In this document: one piece after another, positions 34,367 through 43,096 of the stretch
Position numbering within the stretch: the first letter of the stretch is position 1
How the letters are laid out: the number at the start of each line of letters is the position of its first letter
Assembly (NCBI GenBank): GCA_015665315.1
Contig: JADFAK010000145.1
Span: 1 to 64,000 of the forward strand
Direction of reading: 5' to 3'
DNA: 64,000 nt
From: Flavobacteriales bacterium
GTDB taxonomy: Bacteria > Bacteroidota > Bacteroidia > Flavobacteriales_D > Sanyastnellaceae
The notes under the pieces: model-generated
Database searches by the model: none
Told to the model about the DNA's origin: nothing
What the model saw: the letters and a program-made list of their open reading frames with translations, nothing else
Program-made: the position numbers and the translations under genes

Positions 34367-34905
34367 CACACCTTGTCTTTAGCTAACATATGGGCGTATT
34401 TGGCTCTCAACTTCGAAACTTTTGGTTCGATCACTGCTCGGCAATATCCTTGTGCTGAATTGTTGTTGTAATAATTCTGATGATACTCTTCGGCTTGAAA
34501 AAACTCCTGCAAGGGTACTATTTCCGTGACGATGAGGTCCGAAAACTCGGTGCTTAAACTTGCGAGAACCCTCTCGGCTATCTCTAGCTGTTCCTCGTTG
34601 TGATACATAATCGTCGACCGGTATTGCGTGCCTCTATCAGCACCTTGACGATTTAGGGTGGTCGGGTCGTGGCTCGTCATAAACACCATCAGCAAATCTT
34701 CATAGCTCAATATATCGGCATCGAATGTCACTTGAATCACCTCGGCATGGCCTGTCTCACCTGTACAAACTTCTCGATAATTGGGCTTTTCTCGGTGTCC
34801 GCCAGCATATCCAGGAACAACATTGAGAACCCCATTCAATCGCTGAATCACGGCCTCAACACACCAAAAACACCCTCCTCCAATTGTTGCTACTTGCTTG
34901 TTCAT
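34366..34905 (-). CDS. msrA: Canonical peptide-methionine (S)-S-oxide reductase
   Basis: 179 residues. Standard GGGCFWCVEA with nucleophile C12, GYAGGHREKPNYREVC, TGHAEVIQVTFD, and QYRSTIMYHN. Resolving Cys probably in GYCRAVIEPK. Cytosolic. First gene of msrA-tlpA-selO, with a -7 element at 34942-34949. The second MsrA, 2.6 kb downstream in the same orientation, has a changed active-site motif, so the pair is not a recent duplication. Confidence 0.95.
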   Translation of the reverse strand: MNKQVATIGGGCFWCVEAVIQRLNGVLNVVPGYAGGHREKPNYREVCTGETGHAEVIQVTFDADILSYEDLLMVFMTSHDPTTLNRQGADRGTQYRSTIMYHNEEQLEIAERVLASLSTEFSDLIVTEIVPLQEFFQAEEYHQNYYNNNSAQGYCRAVIEPKVSKLRAKYAHMLAKDKV

Positions 34906-34941
34906 TTTTCCCTTTTTTCAGATTCCTTCCTAGTTACTGTG

Positions 34942-34949
34942 CAAACATA
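34942..34949 (-). promoter_or_regulatory. -7 element of msrA-tlpA-selO
   Basis: Minus-strand TATGTTTG fits TAnnTTTG, about 37 nt ahead of the msrA ATG. A matching TTTG -33 is not visible, suggesting a regulated promoter; the AraC-type regulator gene lies next to it. Confidence 0.45.
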
Positions 34950-35051
34950 CGCCATGAATAAAGCACTTCACTTATCCATTCTTCCTTGTGAATTGTTAAT
35001 TCTTCCCGAACAGCAGCAATTCAACCAATAGCCAAATCCCATGCCTTACGA

Positions 35052-35873
35052 TCAAGCCTCCCGAAACTCAGATGGCGACCGTCCTTCCGACTTTCGAAAG
35101 AAGTGACTGAAAGCCTGTATGTCTGAGAATCCGAGTTCGAAGGCAATTTCCTTGACCGACTTCTTCTCCGACATCAAAAGCCGCTTTGCCTCGAGTAATC
35201 GTCTGTTCTGAATAATCTGCAGCGGACTTTGATCAATGAACTTGGTGAAGATATTGGACAACGTTTTTGGCGACTTATTGAGCATCTTGGCGTAGGCGTT
35301 GACCGTGGTATGAGTGCGGAATTTATGCTCTACCAGGTAATTGAATTCACGGATTATCCCCACATTGGCATTGTCTGCAGGAAGATCCGTACCCTCGCGC
35401 TTGTACGACCGCAAGCACATAATTAAAAAGCGCTTGAGCATGGTTCGAAGCATGACCAATTTCAAGTCATCCTGTTCCTCCATCTCCATAACAAACATGT
35501 TCCACATGAGGTCAAACTTGCCCAAATCGTCCTTCGAGATCACAATTTTCGGAATATCCGACGCGCCAAAGAAAAGCACTCCCCGACATCCCACTTCATC
35601 ATCGTCATCCCGCACGCAATTGAACGGCCGGTTGAACTGAATGATGTTCATTCGCTCAAATTCGAATCCTTGGATTTGATGAAACTCAGTCAGAAAAATG
35701 ATGCAGTTCTTATTGATAGTCATCGGTTCGCCATCAATCGTAAACGTCGCTTTTCGGCCGGTATTCCACACGATGGTCAGACCCGTTTTCAAGTCTTGGT
35801 CAAACATATAACTGCGTTCCGGGACTATTTCGGACACAAAAATCTGTTCGTCATTTTCAGTGTGGAATTTCAT
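35052..35873 (-). CDS. AraC-family transcriptional regulator
   Basis: 273 residues from the ATG at 35873; the open frame to 35999 starts with no plausible codon and is not used. The C-terminal third (about 175-273) has the double helix-turn-helix: YAKMLNKSPKTLSNIFTKF and VKEIAFELGFSDIQAFSHFFRK. The N-terminal half looks like a cupin-like sensor (FTIDGEPMTINKNCIIFL). Located just upstream of the msrA-tlpA-selO operon in the same orientation, 146 nt away, so it may control it; this is inference. Confidence 0.88.
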   Translation of the reverse strand: MKFHTENDEQIFVSEIVPERSYMFDQDLKTGLTIVWNTGRKATFTIDGEPMTINKNCIIFLTEFHQIQGFEFERMNIIQFNRPFNCVRDDDDEVGCRGVLFFGASDIPKIVISKDDLGKFDLMWNMFVMEMEEQDDLKLVMLRTMLKRFLIMCLRSYKREGTDLPADNANVGIIREFNYLVEHKFRTHTTVNAYAKMLNKSPKTLSNIFTKFIDQSPLQIIQNRRLLEAKRLLMSEKKSVKEIAFELGFSDIQAFSHFFRKSEGRSPSEFREA

Positions 35874-36004
35874 GGCTCTAAGAAAGGAAATTTGTAGAAT
35901 CAGGTGGTTGCATCTACAAAGTTTGCGCGCTACAGTTATGAAAAATGTGTGCTTTGGGTAACTTGGCACAACATCAGTTTGCCATGTAATCAAAACCAAC
36001 CCAT

Positions 36005-36186
36005 GAGAAATTAGAATCGATAGAAATCACCCCGCAGGTTGCCAGTCTTAGTGGTGGTTTTAGTTTGCCAGACCACCTGGACGTTCGAAAAGAACACATC
36101 GAATACCTGGACGAGAAATTCAAATGAAGGTACTTCGTCACGGATCAATTCGGATTGCTTAGTTTTAGCCTTGATCATCTAATAGG
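36005..36186 (+). other. Possible gene remnant with an in-frame TGA
   Basis: This gap (35874-36189) has no intact gene. On the plus strand a protein-like frame reads EKLESIEITPQVASLSGGF, continues through LPDHLDVRKEHIEYLDEKFK to TGA at 36125-36127, and resumes in the same frame as RYFVTDQFGLLSFSLDHL until the stop overlapping the next start. There is no in-frame ATG; the ATG at 36003 is one base out of frame. It may be a decayed small gene or chance. The family is not recognised. Confidence 0.25.
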
Positions 36187-36189
36187 ACC

Positions 36190-36819
36190 ATGAACATTTT
36201 TGCCGTAAGCGGACTGGGCGCCGACCATCGGGTTTTTGATTTTCTGAAGCTAAACGGTGAACTGCATGTTCTAACTTGGCTCGAGCCAGAACACAATGAG
36301 TCGATTACCTCCTACGCAGTCCGAATGACGGCCCAAGTCGACATAACCCAACCTTTTATTTTACTAGGTGTGAGTTTTGGTGGATTGATAGCCATTGAAA
36401 TGAGCCGTATTATCGAGGCACAGCAAGTCATTCTCATTTCTTCAGTGGCGCATTTTCAAGATTTAAATTGGTTTTTCCGCCTTACAGGCAAATACGGTTT
36501 TAGTCGACTCATACCAGCTCGCCCAATTCCGTGGTTTGTTCCCATAACGTGGCTTTTTGGCGCCAAGGATAAAACCCTGTTACGCCAAATTATTGCCGAT
36601 ACTGATCTCAAATTCTCTCAATGGGCTAGTCGAGCTTTGTGCACCTGGAATGGTGAACACCCGATGTGTACATGGAATAGAATTCACGGAAACAAGGACC
36701 GATTGATGCCAGTCGGAAACAAATTGAATACCGTAACTATAGCTGGCGGTGCACACTTTATGATTGTCGACCGCGCCGAAGAAGTCAGCGCAGAAATCAA
36801 TCGACTCCTCCAGTCCTAA
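36190..36819 (+). CDS. Small alpha/beta hydrolase
   Basis: 209 residues. Nucleophile elbow GVSFGG (S62), acid in HGNKDRLMP (about 172) and His in GGAHFMIVD (about 191) complete a catalytic triad; SGLGADHRVF near the N-terminus supplies the oxyanion loop. A cap of about 70 residues lies between. Probably a soluble esterase or lipase-like enzyme; the substrate cannot be told. Its last 4 bp overlap the end of the convergent GT9 gene. Confidence 0.82.
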   Translation: MNIFAVSGLGADHRVFDFLKLNGELHVLTWLEPEHNESITSYAVRMTAQVDITQPFILLGVSFGGLIAIEMSRIIEAQQVILISSVAHFQDLNWFFRLTGKYGFSRLIPARPIPWFVPITWLFGAKDKTLLRQIIADTDLKFSQWASRALCTWNGEHPMCTWNRIHGNKDRLMPVGNKLNTVTIAGGAHFMIVDRAEEVSAEINRLLQS

Positions 36820-37835
36820 AAATCAATCTTAGCACAATCGAAATGTCCTAGCGGACAAGCTTTGTAGCCGTGTAAGCCGCATGGCCGACAGTCCAGGTCT
36901 TCGGAAACTTGTCTGATGGTGGAATCATCGGAGAGCGGACCGAAACCGAACTCGGGAACAGTCGAACAGTAAATCGCCGTGACTGGAGCATTCATGGCCG
37001 AAGCCAAATGCATTGGCGCCGAATCGTTGACGTAGTTCATTTTCGCTTTAGCGATCAAGGCGGTCGATTCAAGCAAGGTCAGTTGTCCGGCGCGATTGAG
37101 CACTTCGTAGCCCGCACACTGGTCCAAAATCCAAGCGCATAATTCTTTGTCGCCCGGAGCACCAATGAGGTGAACGGGATGACGATTGTTCAATGACTGG
37201 ATAAGCTCCACCCACTTTTCTTTTGGGTATTGCTTGGTGAACCAAACTGAGGCTGGAGCCATTACAATATAGTCACCCAAACCCTCCGCTTGCGCCAAAC
37301 TACAGGTAGATGGATAGAGCTTCGGCTTGCCCGGAACTTCATCGGTCAGCTCGGCGATGAGTTGGTGATTGCGCCATGTTTCATGCTTGCCACTTTCTAC
37401 GGTAATATCATGATCTACGACCTTGGTATACAGGAAAGACAAGGGGTTTTTATTGAAACCGATACGCATCGTTGCTTCCGATAATCCTGCAATTAATCCG
37501 CTCGAGAAAAACCGATGGTGGTTGATGACGAGATCGTATTTCCTGCTTCGAACGAGTTTAATGAGTCGCAGCAAGTCTCGCCATTTGCCTTGTGCTTTAT
37601 TAAAAACTAGCACTTCGTGCAAATGGGGATGATCGTACAACAAACCTTCATTCCCACTCTTTACGAGGAAGTCAATTTTAGCTTCGGGAAAAGCTTCATG
37701 CAATTTTTCAACCTGCGCAGTAGCCAATATCACGTCGCCAATAAAGGCCGTTTGCATCAACAGAATTGTGCGGGGCTTGGTCGATATGGAATTGGAATGG
37801 GACAATGCTTGCTCTTGAGGGCGCAAGGTATTCAA
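36816..37835 (-). CDS. Glycosyltransferase family 9 (heptosyltransferase-like)
   Basis: About 339 residues of GT-B fold. ILLMQTAFIGDVILAT at the N-terminal Rossmann domain, VINHHRFFSSG, then VMAPASVWFTKQYP, HLIGAPGDKE and NDSAPMHLASAMNAPV (donor site) are standard GT9 (WaaC/WaaF) features, so it probably adds heptose to lipopolysaccharide core. No ATG exists before the first strand; an ATG at 37757 would delete it. TTG at 37835 (or 37826, 37805) is the likely start. Last gene of xre-glpK-glpD-GT9. Confidence 0.85.
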   Translation of the reverse strand: MNTLRPQEQALSHSNSISTKPRTILLMQTAFIGDVILATAQVEKLHEAFPEAKIDFLVKSGNEGLLYDHPHLHEVLVFNKAQGKWRDLLRLIKLVRSRKYDLVINHHRFFSSGLIAGLSEATMRIGFNKNPLSFLYTKVVDHDITVESGKHETWRNHQLIAELTDEVPGKPKLYPSTCSLAQAEGLGDYIVMAPASVWFTKQYPKEKWVELIQSLNNRHPVHLIGAPGDKELCAWILDQCAGYEVLNRAGQLTLLESTALIAKAKMNYVNDSAPMHLASAMNAPVTAIYCSTVPEFGFGPLSDDSTIRQVSEDLDCRPCGLHGYKACPLGHFDCAKIDF

Positions 37836-37870
37836 CCCTGTGGAATCGAGAAAGGAAATAATACTCCCTT

Positions 37871-39493
37871 TTATTTAGGCAGCGTAAAACTTCTCACACG
37901 AAGCAATGCTTGATCGAGCAAATAGTTCTCTCTCACCAAGCGTTCCTTGGTCCACTTGAGTTTTTTCGCCATCAACTTGGTGACGTTCTCGCGAATCGAT
38001 CCAATGCTGCGAATCCTGAAATTCAGTCGACCTGTGCGACGCTCGAAGAAGTCAAGCGAACTCATAACCATTTCATTTTCAATCGCATAGTCGGTTTCAG
38101 CCAAGACCAATGCCAGGGCAGGATCTTTTTTCGACTCCGAAGCTTTTTGCAGAATCACTTCCGCATCGGTACCGTAATTGTGAACGAGGTATTCGGCCTC
38201 GGCGCTGCTCGAAAGGAATTTGCTGTAACGAAGCTTCAACTCTTCGACAAACGCTTGCACGGCCTCATAGGACTTGAAATCACCGCCGTCAACTTGAATC
38301 GTGTCAGTGATGCATTTGCCGATAGGCTTACCTACCTTACTAGCCACCTTGTCTACGACACGCTCCGCCATTTTTCGATAGCCGGTGAGCTTTCCGCCTG
38401 CGATGCTGATGAGTCCCGACTCCGAATAGAAAATTTCATCCTTGCGCGATAATTCCGACGGCTTTTTACCATCCTCGTGGATCAGGGGCCGCAAACCAGC
38501 CCAACTCGAATCGACATCATCGACCGTCAAATGGGCATTTGGAAACATGTCGTTGCACGCTTGAAGGATGTATTTGACGTCCTCCATGGTCACTTCCGGA
38601 CTGTCCTTTTCTCCCAAATAATCGGTGTCTGTCGTACCCAAATAGACCGACTCGCCGCGTGGAACGGCAAAAATCATTCGGCCATCGGCGTTGTCGAAAT
38701 AGATGGTTTGGGTGAGGGGTAATTTATCTTTTAGAACGACCAAGTGCACTCCTTTTGTCAAGTGCAATCGGCGGCCTTCGACTTTTTGATCCTTCTTTCG
38801 AACGTCGTCTACCCACGGACCCGTAGCATTTACGACGCAGGTAGCGTTTACATCAAATGCTTCTCCTGTATTTTCATCTTTGGCATGAACGCCCACAATC
38901 CGATCGTTTTCATAACGAAAAGCGGATGCCGACACGTAATTCATGACCATGGCTCCGTAACGTTGGGCCGTTTTGGCAATGCTCACAACCATACGTGAAT
39001 CGTCGGTTCGGTACTCGGCGTAAAGTCCGCCGCCTTCGAGAATATCTGTACGCAATAGAGGTTCTGCAGCTGCAGTTTCTTTGCGATTCAACATTCTACG
39101 GCGATCAAGTCCTTTTACATTGGCCAGCCAGTCGTAGATTTTCAGACCGATACTCGTGAGCCATTTTCCATAATTCCCACCGCGAACGAGGGGGAGGAGC
39201 ATTTTATCGGGATGTACCAAATGAGGTGCGATGTGGTGAACAATTGCTCGCTCTTTACCCACTTCACTCACAAGGCCAAATTCCATTTGTTTGAGATAGC
39301 GCAGTCCGCCATGAATAAGCTTGGTAGACTTGCTGCTGGTGCCAGAGGCGAAATCATGCATTTCGATGAGAGCAGTTTTCAGACCACGACTTTGGGCATC
39401 AAGGGCGATGCCAACACCCGTAATTCCCCCGCCAATGACGAGTAGATCGAAGTGCTCCGATTTCAAGTGATCTATTTGCTCTGTTCTTTTCAT
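37871..39493 (-). CDS. glpD: Aerobic glycerol-3-phosphate dehydrogenase
   Basis: FAD enzyme that oxidises glycerol-3-phosphate to DHAP and reduces quinone at the inner membrane. 540 residues from ATG 39493. FAD motif VIGGGITGVG, then GTSSKSTKLIHGGLRYL, the GlpD core and a C-terminal domain (DAO_C) with Leu-rich helices (RRTGRLNFR). The ATG overlaps the glpK stop by 4 nt (ATGA), so the two are translationally coupled for glycerol use. No GlpF facilitator gene is nearby. Confidence 0.95.
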   Translation of the reverse strand: MKRTEQIDHLKSEHFDLLVIGGGITGVGIALDAQSRGLKTALIEMHDFASGTSSKSTKLIHGGLRYLKQMEFGLVSEVGKERAIVHHIAPHLVHPDKMLLPLVRGGNYGKWLTSIGLKIYDWLANVKGLDRRRMLNRKETAAAEPLLRTDILEGGGLYAEYRTDDSRMVVSIAKTAQRYGAMVMNYVSASAFRYENDRIVGVHAKDENTGEAFDVNATCVVNATGPWVDDVRKKDQKVEGRRLHLTKGVHLVVLKDKLPLTQTIYFDNADGRMIFAVPRGESVYLGTTDTDYLGEKDSPEVTMEDVKYILQACNDMFPNAHLTVDDVDSSWAGLRPLIHEDGKKPSELSRKDEIFYSESGLISIAGGKLTGYRKMAERVVDKVASKVGKPIGKCITDTIQVDGGDFKSYEAVQAFVEELKLRYSKFLSSSAEAEYLVHNYGTDAEVILQKASESKKDPALALVLAETDYAIENEMVMSSLDFFERRTGRLNFRIRSIGSIRENVTKLMAKKLKWTKERLVRENYLLDQALLRVRSFTLPK

Positions 39494-40953
39494 GCTGGTT
39501 TCCACCCTCTAATACAATTGACAGCCATTTTCCACCCCTCCAATTTCTTGCGTCGCATTTCTTGGTCCATAGACGGAATAAAATAGCGATCGTTGCCTTT
39601 GAATGTTTGGACGTCGGAACTAGTCCATAAGTCACATGCAATCCCCGCCATATAAGCCACTCCGCAAGCTGTCGATTCAATTTGCTTCGGGCGCTCAACA
39701 TTTACATTCAAAATATCGGCCTGAAACTGCATCAAGTAGTTGTTGGCACAAGCCCCTCCGTCTACTTTCAGCACCGTCAACTCTTCCCCGCAATCCTTGT
39801 TCATGGCGTCAAGAACGTCATTCGTTTGAAAAGCGAGGCTCTCCAAGGTAGCCTTTACGAGTTCAGCTTTGTCTGAGTTTCGTGTAAGTCCCAATACCGC
39901 TCCTTTGGTCTCCATATCCCACCACGGTGCGCCGAGTCCGGCAAATGCTGGTACGACGTAGACATCATCACTGGTGGCAGACATGGCCAACTCTTCGGTT
40001 TCGCTCGCATTACCGATCAATTCAAGTCCGTCTCTTAGCCATTGGATAGCAGCCCCTGCAACAAAAACGCTCCCCTCGAGCGCATAGTACACCTCGTTCT
40101 TAGATTTCCATGCGATTGTTGTGAGCAAGCCATGCTCCGACTTGTGTGCTTCCTTACCCGTGTTCATGAGCATGAAGCAACCCGTTCCGTATGTATTTTT
40201 CGACTGACCTTTTTCCCAACACAGTTGTCCGTACAGGGCCGACTGCTGATCGCCCATTACCGAATGAATTGGAGCGCCCATGAAGTGAGCGAAGCAATGA
40301 TCGGAAGCATGAACTTCAGGCAGCATCGAACGAGAAATCCCGAAAAGGTCGAGTAATTCGTCATCCCAATCGAGTGTATGGATATTGAACAGCAAGGTGC
40401 GAGAGGCATTGGTCACGTCGGTCGCAAAAACCTTTCCGTCGCTAAGGTTCCATAGAAGCCACGCATCCACTGTTCCCAAACAAAGCTCATCTTTCGCAGC
40501 CCATTCTTTGGCTTTTTCGCTGTTGTCCAGCAGCCACCTGAACTTGGAGGCAGAGAAATATGTATCGATGACCAAACCGGTTTTTGCACCGACCATCTCT
40601 TGATGAATTGATAGCTCTTTGCAATACTTCTTGGTTCGTTGATCTTGCCAGACGAGAGCGTTGCCGCATGGTTCGCCCGTGATTTTATTCCAGCCAAGAG
40701 CTGTTTCTCGTTGATTTGTAACACCGAGTGCCGCTACGTCATTCCATGTGATACCCGCATTGTCAACTGCATTGAGCAGGACTTTCTTTTGCGATTCAAT
40801 AATCTCGAGTGGGTCATGTTCTACCCAGCCATCATGGGGGAAATGTTGTTTGAACTCTTGTTGTTCCATTTGAATCATGGCGCCTTTTTGGTCAAAGACA
40901 AGTGCTCGCGAACTGGTTGTTCCTTGGTCGATTGCGACGATGTATTTTGGCAT
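39490..40953 (-). CDS. glpK: Glycerol kinase
   Basis: Phosphorylates glycerol to sn-glycerol-3-phosphate. 487 residues of the FGGY/actin-like family. Seen: AIDQGTTSSRALVFD (phosphate loop), GWVEHDP, GVTNQRETALGW, VWQDQRT, GDQQSALYGQ, GTGCFMLMNTG and DGGACANNYLMQFQAD. Complete and ordinary. Starts 17 nt after the HigA-like gene, which suggests a common mRNA, and runs into glpD. Confidence 0.96.
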   Translation of the reverse strand: MPKYIVAIDQGTTSSRALVFDQKGAMIQMEQQEFKQHFPHDGWVEHDPLEIIESQKKVLLNAVDNAGITWNDVAALGVTNQRETALGWNKITGEPCGNALVWQDQRTKKYCKELSIHQEMVGAKTGLVIDTYFSASKFRWLLDNSEKAKEWAAKDELCLGTVDAWLLWNLSDGKVFATDVTNASRTLLFNIHTLDWDDELLDLFGISRSMLPEVHASDHCFAHFMGAPIHSVMGDQQSALYGQLCWEKGQSKNTYGTGCFMLMNTGKEAHKSEHGLLTTIAWKSKNEVYYALEGSVFVAGAAIQWLRDGLELIGNASETEELAMSATSDDVYVVPAFAGLGAPWWDMETKGAVLGLTRNSDKAELVKATLESLAFQTNDVLDAMNKDCGEELTVLKVDGGACANNYLMQFQADILNVNVERPKQIESTACGVAYMAGIACDLWTSSDVQTFKGNDRYFIPSMDQEMRRKKLEGWKMAVNCIRGWKPA

Positions 40954-40970
40954 GGGGAAAGATGGTTAAA

Positions 40971-41234
40971 TCATCCAATTCGAAATTCATCATACCTCCT
41001 TTGCCTTGCAAGCCAAAAAGTCGCCGGGATTTTTAGCACACTCTCGAATTTAACCGCCATTTCGGTTGTTATTCTGCTTGTCCCATTTGTAAGCGCACTA
41101 ATCGCGATCTCTGGCTCTCCAACACACATGGCAAATTCATTATTGTCCATACCTAATTCTTGCAGCTTTTCGGCTAGCGTGATTGAGGGATGTGTTACCG
41201 ATTGAGGTAAATATTCATTTCCTTGTTCTGCCAT
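40971..41234 (-). CDS. HigA-like XRE/HTH protein without a toxin partner
   Basis: 87 residues from ATG 41234. Similar to HigA antitoxins: HPSITLAEKLQELGM, a helix-turn-helix (DNNEFAMCVGEPEIAISALTNG), SRITTEMAVKFESVL and IPATFWLARQRRYDE. HigA normally follows a small HigB RNase gene; none is present on either side. Placed directly ahead of glpK-glpD on the same strand, so it may serve as a regulator of glycerol use, or be a solitary antitoxin. Confidence 0.8.
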   Translation of the reverse strand: MAEQGNEYLPQSVTHPSITLAEKLQELGMDNNEFAMCVGEPEIAISALTNGTSRITTEMAVKFESVLKIPATFWLARQRRYDEFRIG

Positions 41235-41374
41235 GACTTCTTGATTCAAATACAAAGAACATCATTTTAATTTACAGAATGTGCAAATCTGAATCGTACT
41301 TCTTATGATTGTAGGAACTTGGCAAATAAACTCTAGACTACCCTAGTTTAACTGGACCTAGGTGATTGACTCCA

Positions 41375-42931
41375 TCACCAAACCACCAACTTCTCAACCT
41401 GACGCACCCCACTCACATCGCTCAATTGAACCTGATAATTCCCAGCAGCATAACCACTCAAATCTATCAAATAAGTCATCGCATGATTGCGCATGGCAAC
41501 AGTTTCAACGACTTGGCCCAAAGCATTCGTAATAGTGAGGACTGGTTGGTCTAAGTGCTCGACTTCAGAATAAAACACATTCAAATAGCCCTGACTAGAA
41601 GCTGGATTAGGGCCTATTTTAAAGTAGCCATTTTCCTCTTCGAATTCTTCAACTGATACGTGGCAGCCTGGGACAAGGCAGCCGTGTTCATCTGTTTTTA
41701 CGAGCCAACCTTGTTGGTAGGCGATGAGTTCGGGAGTTTCGTTGGCCCAGTCAGCCGCTTGACCACAAAAAAGATAACCTCCATCAGATGTTTGAATTAA
41801 ATCAATCAAAAGATGCTCGTCTTGAAGACTTGAAACATGATTAAATCGTCGTGACCATAGTTCTTCGCCATACTGACTATACTTTGTCATGACAACATCC
41901 CTATTGTATGGCCCATTTTGTTCAGCATTCTCTGGATCCAAAATGTAGAGCATTCCTCCAGCTACAAAGCCGTCATCCAACGTCTGAACGATATTCCTAT
42001 AATATTGTTCCCTATTGTTGACAGGAGCAACATCCAAATATGTCAACCATTGAAGATTCCCTAACCAATCTACTTGATAAATAACAGGAACAAGGCTATT
42101 AGTGGCATCAAAACTTAACCCTGTCACCATAGTTATAAGTCCATCTGAATATACTGATTCTTCCACATGACAGACAAATATGCCAGTATCATAAGACACC
42201 CAAGACTGCACACCGCCATCATCCTCATCCACAATTAAAATCCATTTATCTATGAGTTCGTCATTTTCAAGATTGACTTCTCCATAGGTAATTAAGATCT
42301 GACCATCCATAATATTAATGGACTTCGCGCTTGTACTTAAACCTTCAAACATTTGCGACCAAAGAATATCTCCTGCGCTATTGTGCTTTATTAAATATGT
42401 ATAAAAACCGGTACCATTTCCAGGCGAAACTCCTGACACCGTATAAATATCTCCATTCGCTGCAATCTTGATGTCCCAAGGAAAGATTATATCCTCGGCC
42501 TCTGGATCTTCAACAACAAAAGGAGATGAAAAAAATTCCTGGCCTATTAATTCACCCGTTATCGAAACCCAATTGAGAATCATGAAATTTTGACCGTCAA
42601 CAAAACCATCATCCGCCATTACAATCGTCTCCGCATCTTTCAAATCAGTCGCGTCGAACCTCATGAGGAGAAACATCTCTTCCGACCCGAATCCATTCAA
42701 CTCCTGAATTTCACCATCCAGGTTAAAACGACTCAAAGTGAATTGATAAAAGGGACTTTGTCCGGAAATAACACGTGGCCCCAATACATAATAGGCCCCA
42801 CCAATTTCGTGCACAGCCGCGTATTGCGAATTAAATGTGCTCCATGTCCGAAAGCTGAATGTGTTTTGACACACAGAAGTTGCAGACAATGACAACAAAA
42901 GCAAGAATAAAACTGATCTAGTGAACCACAT
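41375..42931 (-). CDS. Secreted protein with T9SS type A sorting domain
   Basis: 518 residues from the ATG at 42931, chosen because it begins a normal signal peptide (MWFTRSVLFLLLLSLSATSV); an ATG at 42949 is also in frame. The body (30-430) has repeated units of the kind DGFVDGQNF, GDIYTVSGV, DDGFVAGGML and SDGGYLFCGQ, each about 50 residues, as in beta-propeller surface proteins. The C-terminal domain (KIGPNPASSQGYLNVF, AAGNYQVQLSD) directs export by T9SS. Single gene with a -7 element upstream; function unknown. Confidence 0.82.
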   Translation of the reverse strand: MWFTRSVLFLLLLSLSATSVCQNTFSFRTWSTFNSQYAAVHEIGGAYYVLGPRVISGQSPFYQFTLSRFNLDGEIQELNGFGSEEMFLLMRFDATDLKDAETIVMADDGFVDGQNFMILNWVSITGELIGQEFFSSPFVVEDPEAEDIIFPWDIKIAANGDIYTVSGVSPGNGTGFYTYLIKHNSAGDILWSQMFEGLSTSAKSINIMDGQILITYGEVNLENDELIDKWILIVDEDDGGVQSWVSYDTGIFVCHVEESVYSDGLITMVTGLSFDATNSLVPVIYQVDWLGNLQWLTYLDVAPVNNREQYYRNIVQTLDDGFVAGGMLYILDPENAEQNGPYNRDVVMTKYSQYGEELWSRRFNHVSSLQDEHLLIDLIQTSDGGYLFCGQAADWANETPELIAYQQGWLVKTDEHGCLVPGCHVSVEEFEEENGYFKIGPNPASSQGYLNVFYSEVEHLDQPVLTITNALGQVVETVAMRNHAMTYLIDLSGYAAGNYQVQLSDVSGVRQVEKLVVW

Positions 42932-42962
42932 GAAATCTAATTGTTCCATAATTCTAGTGTTT

Positions 42963-42970
42963 CAAATATA
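42963..42970 (-). promoter_or_regulatory. -7 element of the T9SS propeller protein gene
   Basis: Minus-strand TATATTTG, exact TAnnTTTG match, about 32 nt ahead of the ATG at 42931. No clear -33 element. Confidence 0.4.
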
Positions 42971-43096
42971 AGCATAAACTACGGCTGCCTCGATGAAGTT
43001 CGACTCTTTGCTGTTTCACAATTTCAACTTGCGTCCTTAACCAAGAAACCGCCCCCTGACCCCCCAAATCCCACCACTTCCCACTATCTTCGCGCC

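Noticed and set aside
34366-34905. The two msrA genes as a recent tandem duplication
   Set aside because: Active-site motifs (GCFWC versus SCHWC) and most other residues differ, so they are old paralogues.
36125-36127. In-frame TGA read as selenocysteine, near selO and msr genes
   Set aside because: No SECIS-like hairpin seen after the TGA, no homology to a selenoprotein, and selO and both msrA here use Cys.
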